DNA of 64,000 nt from Proluteimonas luteida. GTDB taxonomy: Bacteria; Pseudomonadota; Gammaproteobacteria; Xanthomonadales; Xanthomonadaceae. Location of the stretch: the NCBI RefSeq assembly GCF_021191695.1, contig NZ_JAIWPT010000015.1:1-64000 (forward strand), given 5' to 3'. Positions within the stretch are counted from its first letter, which is position 1. Every line of letters starts with the position of its first letter. Under the pieces are notes generated by a model. The model was not told the DNA's origin and searched no databases. It was given only the letters and a program-made list of their open reading frames with translations. Positions 40,951 to 49,486 of this stretch are shown piece by piece. Made by a program: the position numbers and the translations under genes.

Positions 40951-42152
40951 ACGCCGCGCCCGCCAGCGCTGCGGTGCAGGCGCAGGTGGCGCGCTATCCC
41001 ACCGTCGCGCTGGTACTGCAGGGCGGGGGCGCGCTCGGCGGCTACCAGTGCGGCGTCTACGAGCGCCTGCACACCGCCGGCATCGATCCCAACTGGTTCG
41101 CCGGCATCTCGATCGGCGCGATCAACGCCGCGATCCTGGCCGGCAACCCGCCCGAATCCCGCGTCGCGCAGCTGCGCGCGTTCTGGCAGCTGATCGTCGA
41201 GCCGGCCGGGCCGATGGCGGTGTCGGCGCTGGCGATCCGCACCCTCGTCGCCGGCCTGCCCGAGCACCCGGCGCTGCTGTCGTGGGCGCGCGGCATGAGC
41301 GCCTACAGCGCGCTGCTGCAGGGCCAGCGCGGCTTCTTCGAGGCACGCACCGCCTCACCCTTCCTGTACGGCGACGGCAGCGACGCGGCGACGAGCTTCT
41401 ACGACACCACGCCGCTGCGCGAGACCCTGCTGCGCTTCGTCGACTTCGACCGCATCAACGACGACCCGGACATCCGCCTGACGGTCGGCGCGGCCAGCGT
41501 GACCCGCGGCAACTTCCGCTACTTCGACAGCGCGCTGGAGACGATCCGGGTCGAGCACATCCTCGCCTCGGGCGCGCTGCCGCCGGCGTTTCCCGCGGTG
41601 GAGATCGACGGCGAGCCGTACTGGGACGGCGGCATCGTGTCGAATACGCCGCTGGAATACATCCTCGACTGCCGCCCGCACGAGGACACGCTGGTGTTCC
41701 AGGTCGACCTGTGGAGCGCACACGGCCCGCGTCCGCAGACGATGATGGACGTGCTCGAACGCATGAAGGACGTGCGCTTTTCCAGCCGCACCCGCCACGG
41801 GACGCAGATGGTCGAGATGGCGCAGAAGCTGCGCACCTCGCTGAAGGAGCTGATCGCCCGGCTGCCGGACCGCAAGCTGCCGCCGCACCTGCAGGAGGCG
41901 CTGTCGCCCTACCTCGACGACCGCGTGTTCAACATCATCCACCTGATCTACCAGACCAAGCCGCACGAGCAGCAGAGCAAGGACTACGCGTTCGGCCAGA
42001 TCCCGCTGCGCGAGCACTGGGAGAGCGGCGTGCGCGACATGGACCGCACCCTGCAGCATCCCGAATACTTCGCCCTGCCCGACCGTGCGATCGGCTCGGC
42101 GACCCATGACGTGCATCGTGCGCGGCGCAGGAAACGCGCGGACAAGACTTGA
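40947..42152 (+). CDS. Patatin-like phospholipase with DUF3734
   Basis: The 401-aa protein has the patatin oxyanion loop [13 protein letters not shown] (about 24-36), the nucleophile Ser55 in GISIG, and the catalytic Asp in [10 protein letters not shown] about residue 230. The C-terminal DUF3734 domain follows. It is a serine lipid hydrolase. In many bacteria this family is adjacent to 3-hydroxybutyrate dehydrogenase, as here, so a role at PHB granules or their lipid coat is plausible. Translational coupling to the dehydrogenase is clear. Confidence 0.9.
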   Translation: MNAAPASAAVQAQVARYPTVALVLQGGGALGGYQCGVYERLHTAGIDPNWFAGISIGAINAAILAGNPPESRVAQLRAFWQLIVEPAGPMAVSALAIRTLVAGLPEHPALLSWARGMSAYSALLQGQRGFFEARTASPFLYGDGSDAATSFYDTTPLRETLLRFVDFDRINDDPDIRLTVGAASVTRGNFRYFDSALETIRVEHILASGALPPAFPAVEIDGEPYWDGGIVSNTPLEYILDCRPHEDTLVFQVDLWSAHGPRPQTMMDVLERMKDVRFSSRTRHGTQMVEMAQKLRTSLKELIARLPDRKLPPHLQEALSPYLDDRVFNIIHLIYQTKPHEQQSKDYAFGQIPLREHWESGVRDMDRTLQHPEYFALPDRAIGSATHDVHRARRRKRADKT

Positions 42153-42168
42153 GCCATGCCGCGGATCC

Positions 42169-42202
42169 GGTTGCCCGCTTCCGCAGCCGGCGGCGGGCAA
42201 CC
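42169..42202. terminator. Hairpin between convergent genes
   Basis: GGTTGCCCGC (42169-42178) pairs with GCGGGCAACC (42193-42202). It lies between the convergent patatin and HemJ-like genes; no T run. Confidence 0.5.
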
Positions 42203-42216
42203 GCAACGGCGGGACG

Positions 42217-42678
42217 TCAGAACGGCTTGGCCAGCACCAGCCAGACCACGCCGACCAGCAGCAGCACCGGGATCTCGTTGAACCAGCGCAGGGTCTTCGT
42301 CGACGGCAGCGCGCGGCCGGCATCGACGCCCTTCAGCCAGCGGCCGGCGACGACGAAATGCACCACCAGCAGCACGACCAGCAACAGCTTGGCGTGCAGC
42401 CAACCGTCGCCGCCACTGCCGAGCGGCGCCATCGTCGGGAAGTCCGGGATCACCGTATAGCCCAGCCACAGCACCAGACCCAGCAGCAGCGCCAGGCCCA
42501 GCATCACGTGGCCGAAGCGGTACAGCCGCCGCCCCATCAGCACCAGCCGCGCGCGCACGTCGGCGGCCGCGCCGGCCTCGACCAGGTTGATCAGGATCCG
42601 CGGCAGATAGAACGCGGCCGCGACCCAGGCCATGACGAACACGAGATGGAAGGTCTTGGTCCACAGATAGGCTTGCAT
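42217..42678 (-). CDS. hemJ: HemJ-like protoporphyrinogen oxidase (CopD/UPF0093 membrane protein)
   Basis: The 153-aa protein has four membrane helices. Conserved family residues are His in KTFHLVFVMAW near the N terminus with the following PRIL Arg, and WLHAKLLLVVLLVVHF in the third helix. HemJ oxidises protoporphyrinogen IX in heme synthesis in many Gram-negative bacteria. A CopD-like relative cannot be fully excluded. The ATG at 42678 is the natural start; the upstream frame is shadow. The gene stands alone. Confidence 0.72.
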   Translation of the reverse strand: MQAYLWTKTFHLVFVMAWVAAAFYLPRILINLVEAGAAADVRARLVLMGRRLYRFGHVMLGLALLLGLVLWLGYTVIPDFPTMAPLGSGGDGWLHAKLLLVVLLVVHFVVAGRWLKGVDAGRALPSTKTLRWFNEIPVLLLVGVVWLVLAKPF

Positions 42679-42779
42679 GCGGCGCTGGCTCCTCTGGCAG
42701 GCGCATAGGATCGCACGTGCCCTCCGTGGAGCGGGATGGTTGCCCCTAGAATGACCGCCCGCCACGCAGACCCCGCCCG

Positions 42780-43370
42780 ATGAACAAGCAGTACGACCGC
42801 GCCTACTTCGACCGCTGGTACCGCGCCGGCGGCATCGGCGGCCCGCAGCGGCTGGCGCGCAAGGTCGCGCTGGCGGTCGCGACCGCCGAGTACCACCTCG
42901 ATCGCCCGCTGCGCACCGTGCTCGACATCGGCTGCGGCGAAGGCGCCTGGCGCGCGCCGCTGCTGAAACTGCGGCCGAACGCACGCTATCTGGGCTTCGA
43001 CAGCAGCGAATACGCGGTTGCCCGATATGGCCGCGCGCGCAACCTGCGCCTGGCATCGTTCGCCGACTTCCAGCATCTGCGCCCGTGCCCGCCGGTCGAC
43101 CTGCTGGTCTGCAGCGACGTGCTGCACTACCTGCCGGCGCGCGAGATCGACCGCGGCCTGCCGGGCCTTGCCGAGCTGACCGGCGGCATCGCCTTCCTCG
43201 AATGCTTCGCGCGCGGGGACGGCGCCGAAGGCGACGACGACGGCTTCCTGCAACGGCCGGCCCGCTTCTACCGCCAGCGTTTCGCCGCCGCCGGTTTCCG
43301 CGCACTGGGTTCGCACTGCTGGCTGTCCCCGGCGCTGGCGGAGGCCGCAACCGCGCTGGAAACCGCGTAA
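42780..43370 (+). CDS. Class I SAM-dependent methyltransferase
   Basis: The 196-aa protein has the SAM-binding motif I VLDIGCGEGAW (about residues 47-57), an acidic motif II in YLGFDSSEYAV and motif IV near VDLLVCSDVLHYL. The substrate is unknown. The N terminus (MNKQYDRAYFDRWYR) resembles small-molecule methyltransferases. It precedes phaZ by about 130 bp and is in the same direction. Confidence 0.85.
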   Translation: MNKQYDRAYFDRWYRAGGIGGPQRLARKVALAVATAEYHLDRPLRTVLDIGCGEGAWRAPLLKLRPNARYLGFDSSEYAVARYGRARNLRLASFADFQHLRPCPPVDLLVCSDVLHYLPAREIDRGLPGLAELTGGIAFLECFARGDGAEGDDDGFLQRPARFYRQRFAAAGFRALGSHCWLSPALAEAATALETA

Positions 43371-43501
43371 CGGCGGCTTTTCCCGCACCTGCGCCGGCGT
43401 GGATCCGCGTCCGCAGCCTGTTCGCGGGCCCGGCCACGGTGCGGAATCGTTAACAGGGGCTACTATATGCTGCGACGCAGCACCCTGGAGCCGGACTGGC
43501 G

Positions 43502-44842
43502 ATGTTCTATCAACTGCACGAACTGGGCCGCGCCTGGATGAAGCCATGGACGCTGCTGGCCGATGCCAACGCCAAGGCGTTCGCGCACGACGCCACCTGG
43601 CTGTCCAACCTGCCCGGCGCCGACCAGATCTCGGCGACCAATGAACTGCTCTACCGCATCGGCAAGGACTACGAGAAGCCGGCCTTCGGCATCCACGAGG
43701 TCGAGAACAACGACAACGGCCGTACCTATCCCGTCGTCCAGCTCGACGCGCTGGTCAAGCCGTTCTGCAGGCTGCTGCGCTTCAAGCGCTACACCGACGA
43801 CTTCCAGCACCTGGAAGTGATGCGTGCGCAGCCGACCGTGCTGGTCGTGGCGCCGCTTTCCGGCCACCACGCGACCCTGCTGCGCGACACCGTGCGCACC
43901 CTGCTGCGCGACCACAAGGTCTTCGTCACCGACTGGGTCGACGCGCGCATGGTGCCGACCGAAGCGGGCGAGTTCTCGCTCGACGACTACGTCGCCTACA
44001 TCGAGGAATTCATCCGCCACATCGGCGCCGACGAACTGCACGTGATCAGCGTCTGCCAGCCGACCGTGCCGGTGCTGGCCGCGGTCTCGCTGATGGCCGC
44101 GCGCGGCGAGGCCACGCCGCGCTCGCTGGTGATGATGGGCGGTCCGATCGACACCCGCCAGTCGCCGACCGCGGTCAACAACCTCGCGACGGAAAAGCCG
44201 CTGTCGTGGTTCCGCCAGAACGTCATCAACCCGGTGCCGCTGAACTATCCCGGCCACGGCCGTCTGGTCTATCCCGGGTTCCTGCAGCACATGGGATTCA
44301 TGGCGATGAATCCCGAACGCCACCTCGAATCGCACTGGGACTTCTACCAGGACCTGATCAAGGGCGACCTCGAGGACGCCGACGCCCACCGCCGCTTCTA
44401 CGACGAGTACAACGCCGTGCTCGACATGCCGGCCGACTACTATCTCGACACGATCCGCGTGGTGTTCCAGGAGCACCTGCTGCCGCGCGGCAAGTGGGAC
44501 GTCGCCGGCGAGCGCGTGGATCCGTCGAAGATCACCGGCACCGCGCTGCTGACCATCGAGGGCGAACTCGACGACATTTCCGGCGAAGGCCAGACCCGCG
44601 CCGCGCACACGCTGTGCACGGGTGTGGCCAAGGCCGACCGCGCGCACATCACCGTCGAGGGCGCCGGCCACTACGGCATCTTCAGCGGCCGGCGCTGGCG
44701 CAACCAGGTCTACCCGCAGGTGCGCGACTTCATCGCCGCACATGCACCGCCCGCGGCGGGCGCCGCGGCGAAGACGAAGACGGCGAACAAGCCCGCCGCG
44801 CGCAAACGCACTGCGAAGCGGTCGTCACGCCAGGGCGGGTAA
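43502..44842 (+). CDS. phaZ: Intracellular polyhydroxybutyrate depolymerase PhaZ
   Basis: The 446-aa protein matches intracellular PHB depolymerases of the PhaZa1 type. The nucleophile is Cys185 in VISVCQPTVP, with Asp in TIEGELDDISG and His in GAGHYGIF as the rest of the triad. The N terminus MFYQLHELGRAWMKP is typical. The last ~30 residues form an Ala/Lys/Arg-rich tail (KTKTANKPAARKRTAKR), reminiscent of DNA- or granule-binding tails. It opens stored PHB to 3-hydroxybutyrate or its oligomers. It is close to the dehydrogenase and patatin genes. Confidence 0.92.
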   Translation: MFYQLHELGRAWMKPWTLLADANAKAFAHDATWLSNLPGADQISATNELLYRIGKDYEKPAFGIHEVENNDNGRTYPVVQLDALVKPFCRLLRFKRYTDDFQHLEVMRAQPTVLVVAPLSGHHATLLRDTVRTLLRDHKVFVTDWVDARMVPTEAGEFSLDDYVAYIEEFIRHIGADELHVISVCQPTVPVLAAVSLMAARGEATPRSLVMMGGPIDTRQSPTAVNNLATEKPLSWFRQNVINPVPLNYPGHGRLVYPGFLQHMGFMAMNPERHLESHWDFYQDLIKGDLEDADAHRRFYDEYNAVLDMPADYYLDTIRVVFQEHLLPRGKWDVAGERVDPSKITGTALLTIEGELDDISGEGQTRAAHTLCTGVAKADRAHITVEGAGHYGIFSGRRWRNQVYPQVRDFIAAHAPPAAGAAAKTKTANKPAARKRTAKRSSRQGG

Positions 44843-44894
44843 CCGCGGAGATGCCGGAGGGCGCGTCGGGTCGGACTGCGCCCCGAACATAGAG

Positions 44895-44928
44895 CGGACC
44901 GGCGACCCGCCTTGGTGTCGCCGGTCCG
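44895..44928. terminator. Hairpin between convergent genes
   Basis: CGGACCGGCGAC and GTCGCCGGTCCG form a 12-bp perfect stem with a 10-base loop, between phaZ and the HAAS gene. There is no T run, so it is weakly supported as a terminator. Confidence 0.55.
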
Positions 44929-44984
44929 TGGATCTGGACCCGACGCGGGTCAGGACCCGATGCATGTACTGCAAGCCGCCGCGC

Positions 44985-45893
44985 TCAGCTGTACTGCGCG
45001 GTCTTGACCAGCAGATGCTTGGCGATCGCGCCGTGCATGCGGCCGATGCCGCGGAACAGGTGCAGGCTGGCGAACAGCAGCAGCACGCCGACCGCCGACA
45101 CCGCCGGCAGCAGCCACGGCGCGTGCTTCGGGATGTCGAGGCCGAACAGGTACACGTTCAGGTCGACGCCGGGCAGCAGCGCCAGCGTCGCGACCACCAG
45201 CGACAGCGAGAAGCTGAGCAGCGACACCGCGATGGTGAAGTACGCCAGTCCCAGCGGCAGCATCAGCAGCATGTACAGCAGCGTGCTCCAGGTACGCGCG
45301 TCGGTGAACATGTCGCCGATGCGCTGCATCCAGTCGCGTCCGCGCGCGGCGTACAGCGGCCGGCGCGGCATGCGCTCGCCGAGCATCACCTCGACGACGC
45401 GCCCCTCGACCAGCGACAGCAGCCGCACCGAGCCGAAGAACAGGATCAGCAGCGGGATGCCGATCAACGCGATGCTCAGCCCCAGCGACACCGACAGGCC
45501 GACCACCACCCACAGGAAGTAGAACAGGCCCGTCGCCAGCGACAGCATCATGTAGAACAGCGACGAATAGGTGCGTGGATCGGCGGCGACGCCGAAGAAG
45601 CGGCCCACCAGCGAACTGCGCGGCTTCGGCGCGGGCGGCCGCAGCGCGGTCTGCACCGTGACCTCGGTGTCGCGGTAGATGTCGGCGACCTCGTCGGGCG
45701 CGCCGTAGCTCGACGCGACCGCGGCGATGACCTCGGCCTCGCTCCTGCCGGGGTTCTCGGCCAGCTCCGAGCGCAGGTATTCCTCGGCGTCGTACAGCGC
45801 GTCCTGGATCAGCGCGGGATCGGCGCCGGCCAGCGAGCGCCGCAGGTGTTCGAGATATTCGGGGATGTTGTTGGGCAGGCGGCTGCTGTTCAT
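44985..45893 (-). CDS. HAAS/DUF1700-type membrane signalling protein
   Basis: The 302-aa protein begins with a helical HAAS-like domain (IPEYLEHLRRSLAGADPALIQDALYDAEEYL), then about six membrane helices in two sets. Such proteins are often paired with a PadR regulator, exactly as here: the ATG at 45893 overlaps the PadR stop as ATGA. The pair is thought to sense envelope stress or small molecules, but no ligand is known. It converges with phaZ. Confidence 0.82.
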   Translation of the reverse strand: MNSSRLPNNIPEYLEHLRRSLAGADPALIQDALYDAEEYLRSELAENPGRSEAEVIAAVASSYGAPDEVADIYRDTEVTVQTALRPPAPKPRSSLVGRFFGVAADPRTYSSLFYMMLSLATGLFYFLWVVVGLSVSLGLSIALIGIPLLILFFGSVRLLSLVEGRVVEVMLGERMPRRPLYAARGRDWMQRIGDMFTDARTWSTLLYMLLMLPLGLAYFTIAVSLLSFSLSLVVATLALLPGVDLNVYLFGLDIPKHAPWLLPAVSAVGVLLLFASLHLFRGIGRMHGAIAKHLLVKTAQYS

Positions 45894-46267
45894 GTGCGTA
45901 TCCCCTCCAGGACGGCGTCGACGGAATCGCGGGTCGCACGCCAGGCGGCGGCCCATTGGCGCAGGGAAGTCCGCCCTGCCTCGGTGATGCGGTAGTAGCG
46001 GCGCGGCGGACCCGCGACCGACGGTTCGACATGGCTGTCAAGCAGGCCGGCCGCGCTGAGGTTGCGCAGCACCGGATACAGCGCGCTCTGCTTGCCGCTG
46101 AGCACGCCGTCGCCGACCTGTTCCAGCCGCTTGGCGATCTGGTAGCCGTACATCGGCGCCTCGCTGCCGGCCAGCACCGCCAGCAGCGCCAGCGACACCG
46201 TGCCCGCGCTCAGTTCCTTCTGGAACTTGCGCAGCTGCGGGTCGCTGTCGTCGAGGCTGTCGGCCAT
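45890..46267 (-). CDS. PadR family transcriptional regulator
   Basis: The 125-aa protein has the PadR winged helix: LALLAVLAGSEAPMYGYQIAKRLEQ, then SALYPVLRNLSAAGLLDSHVEP and RRYYRITEAGRTSLRQW. An N-terminal extension of about 20 acidic residues precedes it. PadR proteins repress genes next to them until a ligand binds. It heads the two-gene operon with the HAAS protein, so it probably controls its own transcription. Confidence 0.9.
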   Translation of the reverse strand: MADSLDDSDPQLRKFQKELSAGTVSLALLAVLAGSEAPMYGYQIAKRLEQVGDGVLSGKQSALYPVLRNLSAAGLLDSHVEPSVAGPPRRYYRITEAGRTSLRQWAAAWRATRDSVDAVLEGIRT

Positions 46268-46388
46268 GTCCCTTCTCCGCTAGGTCGACATCGATCCTAT
46301 TGCGAAGTTCGCTATAGCGGATGTGCCGGTAGTCACGTGCGACCACGACTCGGCCACAATCGCAGGCTTCGCCGCCCGGAATCCGTCC

Positions 46389-47339
46389 ATGTCCCGCATC
46401 GTGTCCCGCTCCGCCCTGCTGTCCGCCGCGCCGCTGCTCACCGCGCTCGCCCTCGCGCTTCCGGGCTGTACGACAACGCCGGCGTCCGGCGCCCCGGCGC
46501 GCACCGCGGAGACGCGCTCGACCCAGGAGCTGCTCGACGCCTCGACGCCGGCGGACTGGCGCACGCCGGACCCGGCGGACACGCTGTACATGGAATTGGC
46601 GGGCGGCCGCGTGGTCATCGAACTGGCGGCGGATTTCGCTCCGGAACACGTGGCCAACATCCGCACGCTGGCGCGCGAGGGCTTCTGGGACGGGCTGAGC
46701 GTGTACCGGTCGCAGGACAACTTCGTCGTGCAGTTCGGCGACATCACCGAGGACGATGCGCCCGGCAAGCCGATCGGCGGCGCGAAAGCGGCGTTGCCGG
46801 CGGAGTTCGACCGTTCCGCGGCCGGTCTCGCGTTCCACGCCCTGCCCGATCCCGACGGCTGGGCCGCGCAGACCGGCTTCGTCGACGGCTTCCCGGCCGC
46901 GCGCGACGCGCGGACCGGGCGCGCCTGGCTGGCGCACTGTTACGGCACCCTGGGCGCCGGACGCGACATGGCCGCCGATTCGAGCAACGGCACCGAGCTG
47001 TACGTCGTCATCGGCCAGTCGCCGCGCCAGCTCGACCGCAACATCACCATCGTCGGCCGCGTGCTGCAGGGCATGGAGCTGCTGAGCGTGCTGCCGCGCG
47101 GCAGCGGCCCGCTGGGCTTCTACGAGGACCCCGCGCAGCGCACGCCGATTCGCGCGATCCGGCTCGCCTCGGAGGTGCCCGCCGCGCAGCGCACGCCGAT
47201 CGAAGTACTGCGTACCGACACGCCGCTGTTCGACGCGGTCGTCGAATCGCGCCGCAACCGCCGCGACGACTGGTACCTGCAGCCGGCCGGGCACATCGAC
47301 CTGTGCAACATCGGCGTGCCGGTGCGGCTGGCGCCGTGA
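46389..47339 (+). CDS. Cyclophilin-type peptidyl-prolyl isomerase, lipoprotein
   Basis: The 316-aa protein starts with a lipoprotein signal (LALPGC, Cys near residue 26). The cyclophilin domain begins at [55 protein letters not shown] and continues to [25 protein letters not shown]. The Arg/Phe/Gln catalytic pattern is only partly kept. A C-terminal extension (about 80 residues) beyond the fold ends with a Cys. It should act in the periplasm on outer-membrane proteins. Confidence 0.88.
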   Translation: MSRIVSRSALLSAAPLLTALALALPGCTTTPASGAPARTAETRSTQELLDASTPADWRTPDPADTLYMELAGGRVVIELAADFAPEHVANIRTLAREGFWDGLSVYRSQDNFVVQFGDITEDDAPGKPIGGAKAALPAEFDRSAAGLAFHALPDPDGWAAQTGFVDGFPAARDARTGRAWLAHCYGTLGAGRDMAADSSNGTELYVVIGQSPRQLDRNITIVGRVLQGMELLSVLPRGSGPLGFYEDPAQRTPIRAIRLASEVPAAQRTPIEVLRTDTPLFDAVVESRRNRRDDWYLQPAGHIDLCNIGVPVRLAP

Positions 47340-47869
47340 CCACGATCGAGACCCCGCGCCTGCGCCTGCGGCCGCACCAGATCGGCGATTTCGCCGCGAT
47401 CCACGCGATGCTGTCCGATCCCCAGGTCGTCCGGCACATCGCGCCGGCGCCGCCTCCGGAAGAGGACGTCTGGAACCGCCTGCTGCGCTACATCGGCCAT
47501 TGGCAGGCATTCGGCTACGGCATCTTCGCGGTGACCGGACGCGACTCCGGCCGGTTCCTCGGCGGCGCGGGCTTCGCCGATTTCCACCGCGGGCTGGGAC
47601 CGGACTTCGACCGCTCGCCGGAAGCCTCCTGGGTGTTCGCGCGCGAGGCGCAGGGCCGCGGCATCGCAAGCGAGGCCGCGACCGCGATGCATGCCTGGTT
47701 CGACGCGCAGCCGTTCGGCGGCCGCAGCGTCTGCATCATCGATCCGGACAACGCGGCCTCGCGCCGGCTGGCCGCACGGCTGGGCTATGTCGAAACCGGC
47801 GAAGTGCACTACCACGCTGCGCCGACGCTGGCGTTCGAACGGCTGCGCGGCGCAAGCCCGCGGACGTGA
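47336..47869 (+). CDS. GNAT family N-acetyltransferase
   Basis: The 177-aa protein is a RimJ/RimL-like GNAT: N-terminal [24 protein letters not shown], motif [15 protein letters not shown] in the CoA-binding loop, and [22 protein letters not shown]. The GTG start at 47336 overlaps the cyclophilin stop (GTGA), giving a coupled pair. The substrate is unknown; the family acetylates ribosomal proteins or small amines. Confidence 0.88.
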   Translation: MTTIETPRLRLRPHQIGDFAAIHAMLSDPQVVRHIAPAPPPEEDVWNRLLRYIGHWQAFGYGIFAVTGRDSGRFLGGAGFADFHRGLGPDFDRSPEASWVFAREAQGRGIASEAATAMHAWFDAQPFGGRSVCIIDPDNAASRRLAARLGYVETGEVHYHAAPTLAFERLRGASPRT

Positions 47870-48001
47870 TGCGACGCGCATGCGATCCGCCGTTCCCGCC
47901 GCGGCGCCTGCGGGCAACGCGTTCATCAGGCAACGCGCTCATCACGCCGCCTTGGCCCGCCGCTGCCTAGCCTGCGGTTCCCCGTCCCACGAGGAACCGA
48001 C

Positions 48002-48295
48002 ATGTCCATGCTCCGCATCCGCCTGACCGGCAGTGACGACACCGCGCGTGCGGTCATCAATCTCCTGCAGAGCGTGGAGGGCATCGAGCACGTCGAGGAG
48101 ATCGACGACCTGATGCCGCACATGGACGATGCCGACTCCAGTTCCGCGGGCCTGAGTGACGTCGAAGGCCCGCAGATGCACGAGATCGAGGTCGAGGCCG
48201 GCAATCCGTCGACCGCGCGCAAGGTCCGCGAGGCCGTCGAGGCGCTGGCGTTCGACCTCGACGCGCTGGTCGAGTTCGAGGAAGACGAAGGCTGA
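48002..48295 (+). CDS. Small acidic protein of unknown function, 97 aa
   Basis: The ATG at 48002 follows a GAGGAA at about seven bases. The protein alternates beta (MLRIRLTGSDDTARAVINLLQ) and acidic stretches (EEIDDLMPHMDDADSSS, ALVEFEEDEG). No signal peptide or membrane helix is present. The N-terminal half with HVEEIDDLM and the later HEIEVEAG suggest a small alpha/beta fold of ferredoxin-like type, but no family can be named. It stands alone between a GNAT gene and the aldo/keto reductase. Confidence 0.75.
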   Translation: MSMLRIRLTGSDDTARAVINLLQSVEGIEHVEEIDDLMPHMDDADSSSAGLSDVEGPQMHEIEVEAGNPSTARKVREAVEALAFDLDALVEFEEDEG

Positions 48296-48349
48296 GGTCG
48301 CCGCCACCGCAGTGGAGAGGGTAGCGCGCGGGACGCGCGACCGCCCGGA

Positions 48350-49303
48350 TCAGGCTGCCGGCAGTGACTCGACCAGTTCGATCATCCGCTGCCGCTGCGC
48401 CGCGTCCGGCAACCGGCCGCGTCCGGCGCCGAGGTTGTCGATCAGGTTGCTGGCACGACTGGTCGCCGGGGTGACGCAGGTCACCGCCGGATGCGCGGCC
48501 ACGTATTTCAGGAAGAACTGCCCCCAGGTCGTCGCATCGAATTCCGCCGCCCATTCGGGCAGCGCGCGGTCGCCGACCCGGTTCCACAGGCGGGTGCGGC
48601 CGAACGGCACGTAGACCAGCACGCCGATGCCGCGTTCGGCCGCCAGCGGCAGGATCGTCTCCTCGACGTCGCGGTTGTCGATCGCGTAGTCGACGCCGAT
48701 GAAATCGATCGGTTCGTTCTGCATCACCTCGATCAACCGCGGGTACGCCGGCTTGCTGGTCGAGGTGACGCCGACGTAGCGCACCCGACCGGCTTCCTTG
48801 AGCCCGCGCAGGATGCCGAGCTGGGTCGGCACGTCGCCGAGGTTGTGGACCTGGATCAGGTCGACGACCGGCTTGCCGATGCGTTCGAACGAGGTTTCGA
48901 TCTGCGCCCGCGCCGCCGCCGGATCGGCCTGTGCGTTGGGCTCGCGCCCGGCCACGTTGACCTTGGTGGCCCAGAAGATCTCGTCGGTGATGCCCAGTTC
49001 GGTCGCGATCCGGCCGGCCACTTCCTCCGAGGCGCCATAGCTGGGCGCGGTATCGAATACCTTGCCGCCCTGGTCGATCAGGGTCCGCAGCACCTCGCGC
49101 AACGCGCTGATGTCCTCGCTGCGCGCCACCTGCGAGAACGTGGCCGAACTGCCCAGCCCGATCAGCGGCAACTGCTGCCCGCTCGACGGGATGGCGCGGG
49201 TCAGCAGGGGTTGCCGGGTGGCGGCCAGCAACGCGGCGGACGGCAGGGCCAGCGACAGGCCGGCACCGAGGGTGAGTTTCAGGCAATCGCGACGTGAAGG
49301 CAT
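48350..49303 (-). CDS. Aldo/keto reductase with Tat signal peptide
   Basis: The 317-aa protein starts MPSRRDCLKLTLGAGLSLALPSAA, a twin-arginine signal (RRDCLK) of about 27 residues, then the aldo/keto reductase barrel: LPLIGLGSSATF, FDTAPSYGASEEVAG, KVNVAGREPNAQ and DLIQVHNLGDVP. The catalytic Tyr is in APSYG and the His in QVHN; Lys of WATKVN is present. Export through Tat means it folds, with its cofactor, before transport. The substrate is unknown. Confidence 0.9.
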   Translation of the reverse strand: MPSRRDCLKLTLGAGLSLALPSAALLAATRQPLLTRAIPSSGQQLPLIGLGSSATFSQVARSEDISALREVLRTLIDQGGKVFDTAPSYGASEEVAGRIATELGITDEIFWATKVNVAGREPNAQADPAAARAQIETSFERIGKPVVDLIQVHNLGDVPTQLGILRGLKEAGRVRYVGVTSTSKPAYPRLIEVMQNEPIDFIGVDYAIDNRDVEETILPLAAERGIGVLVYVPFGRTRLWNRVGDRALPEWAAEFDATTWGQFFLKYVAAHPAVTCVTPATSRASNLIDNLGAGRGRLPDAAQRQRMIELVESLPAA

Positions 49304-49486
49304 GGAGAGACTCCTGGTGATCGACGCGGCATCGCGTCGCGCGCCGCGGGGCGCCTGCCGCGGAACGGCGACAGGCAGGGATCGGGCGACCGGCCCGTCA
49401 CGCCCGCATCGGGGCATCGATCGCGCCGGACAACGCGTTCAAGGTATCGAGGTGTCGCCCGAGTCTGCAGCAGGCACCGCGAGGCT

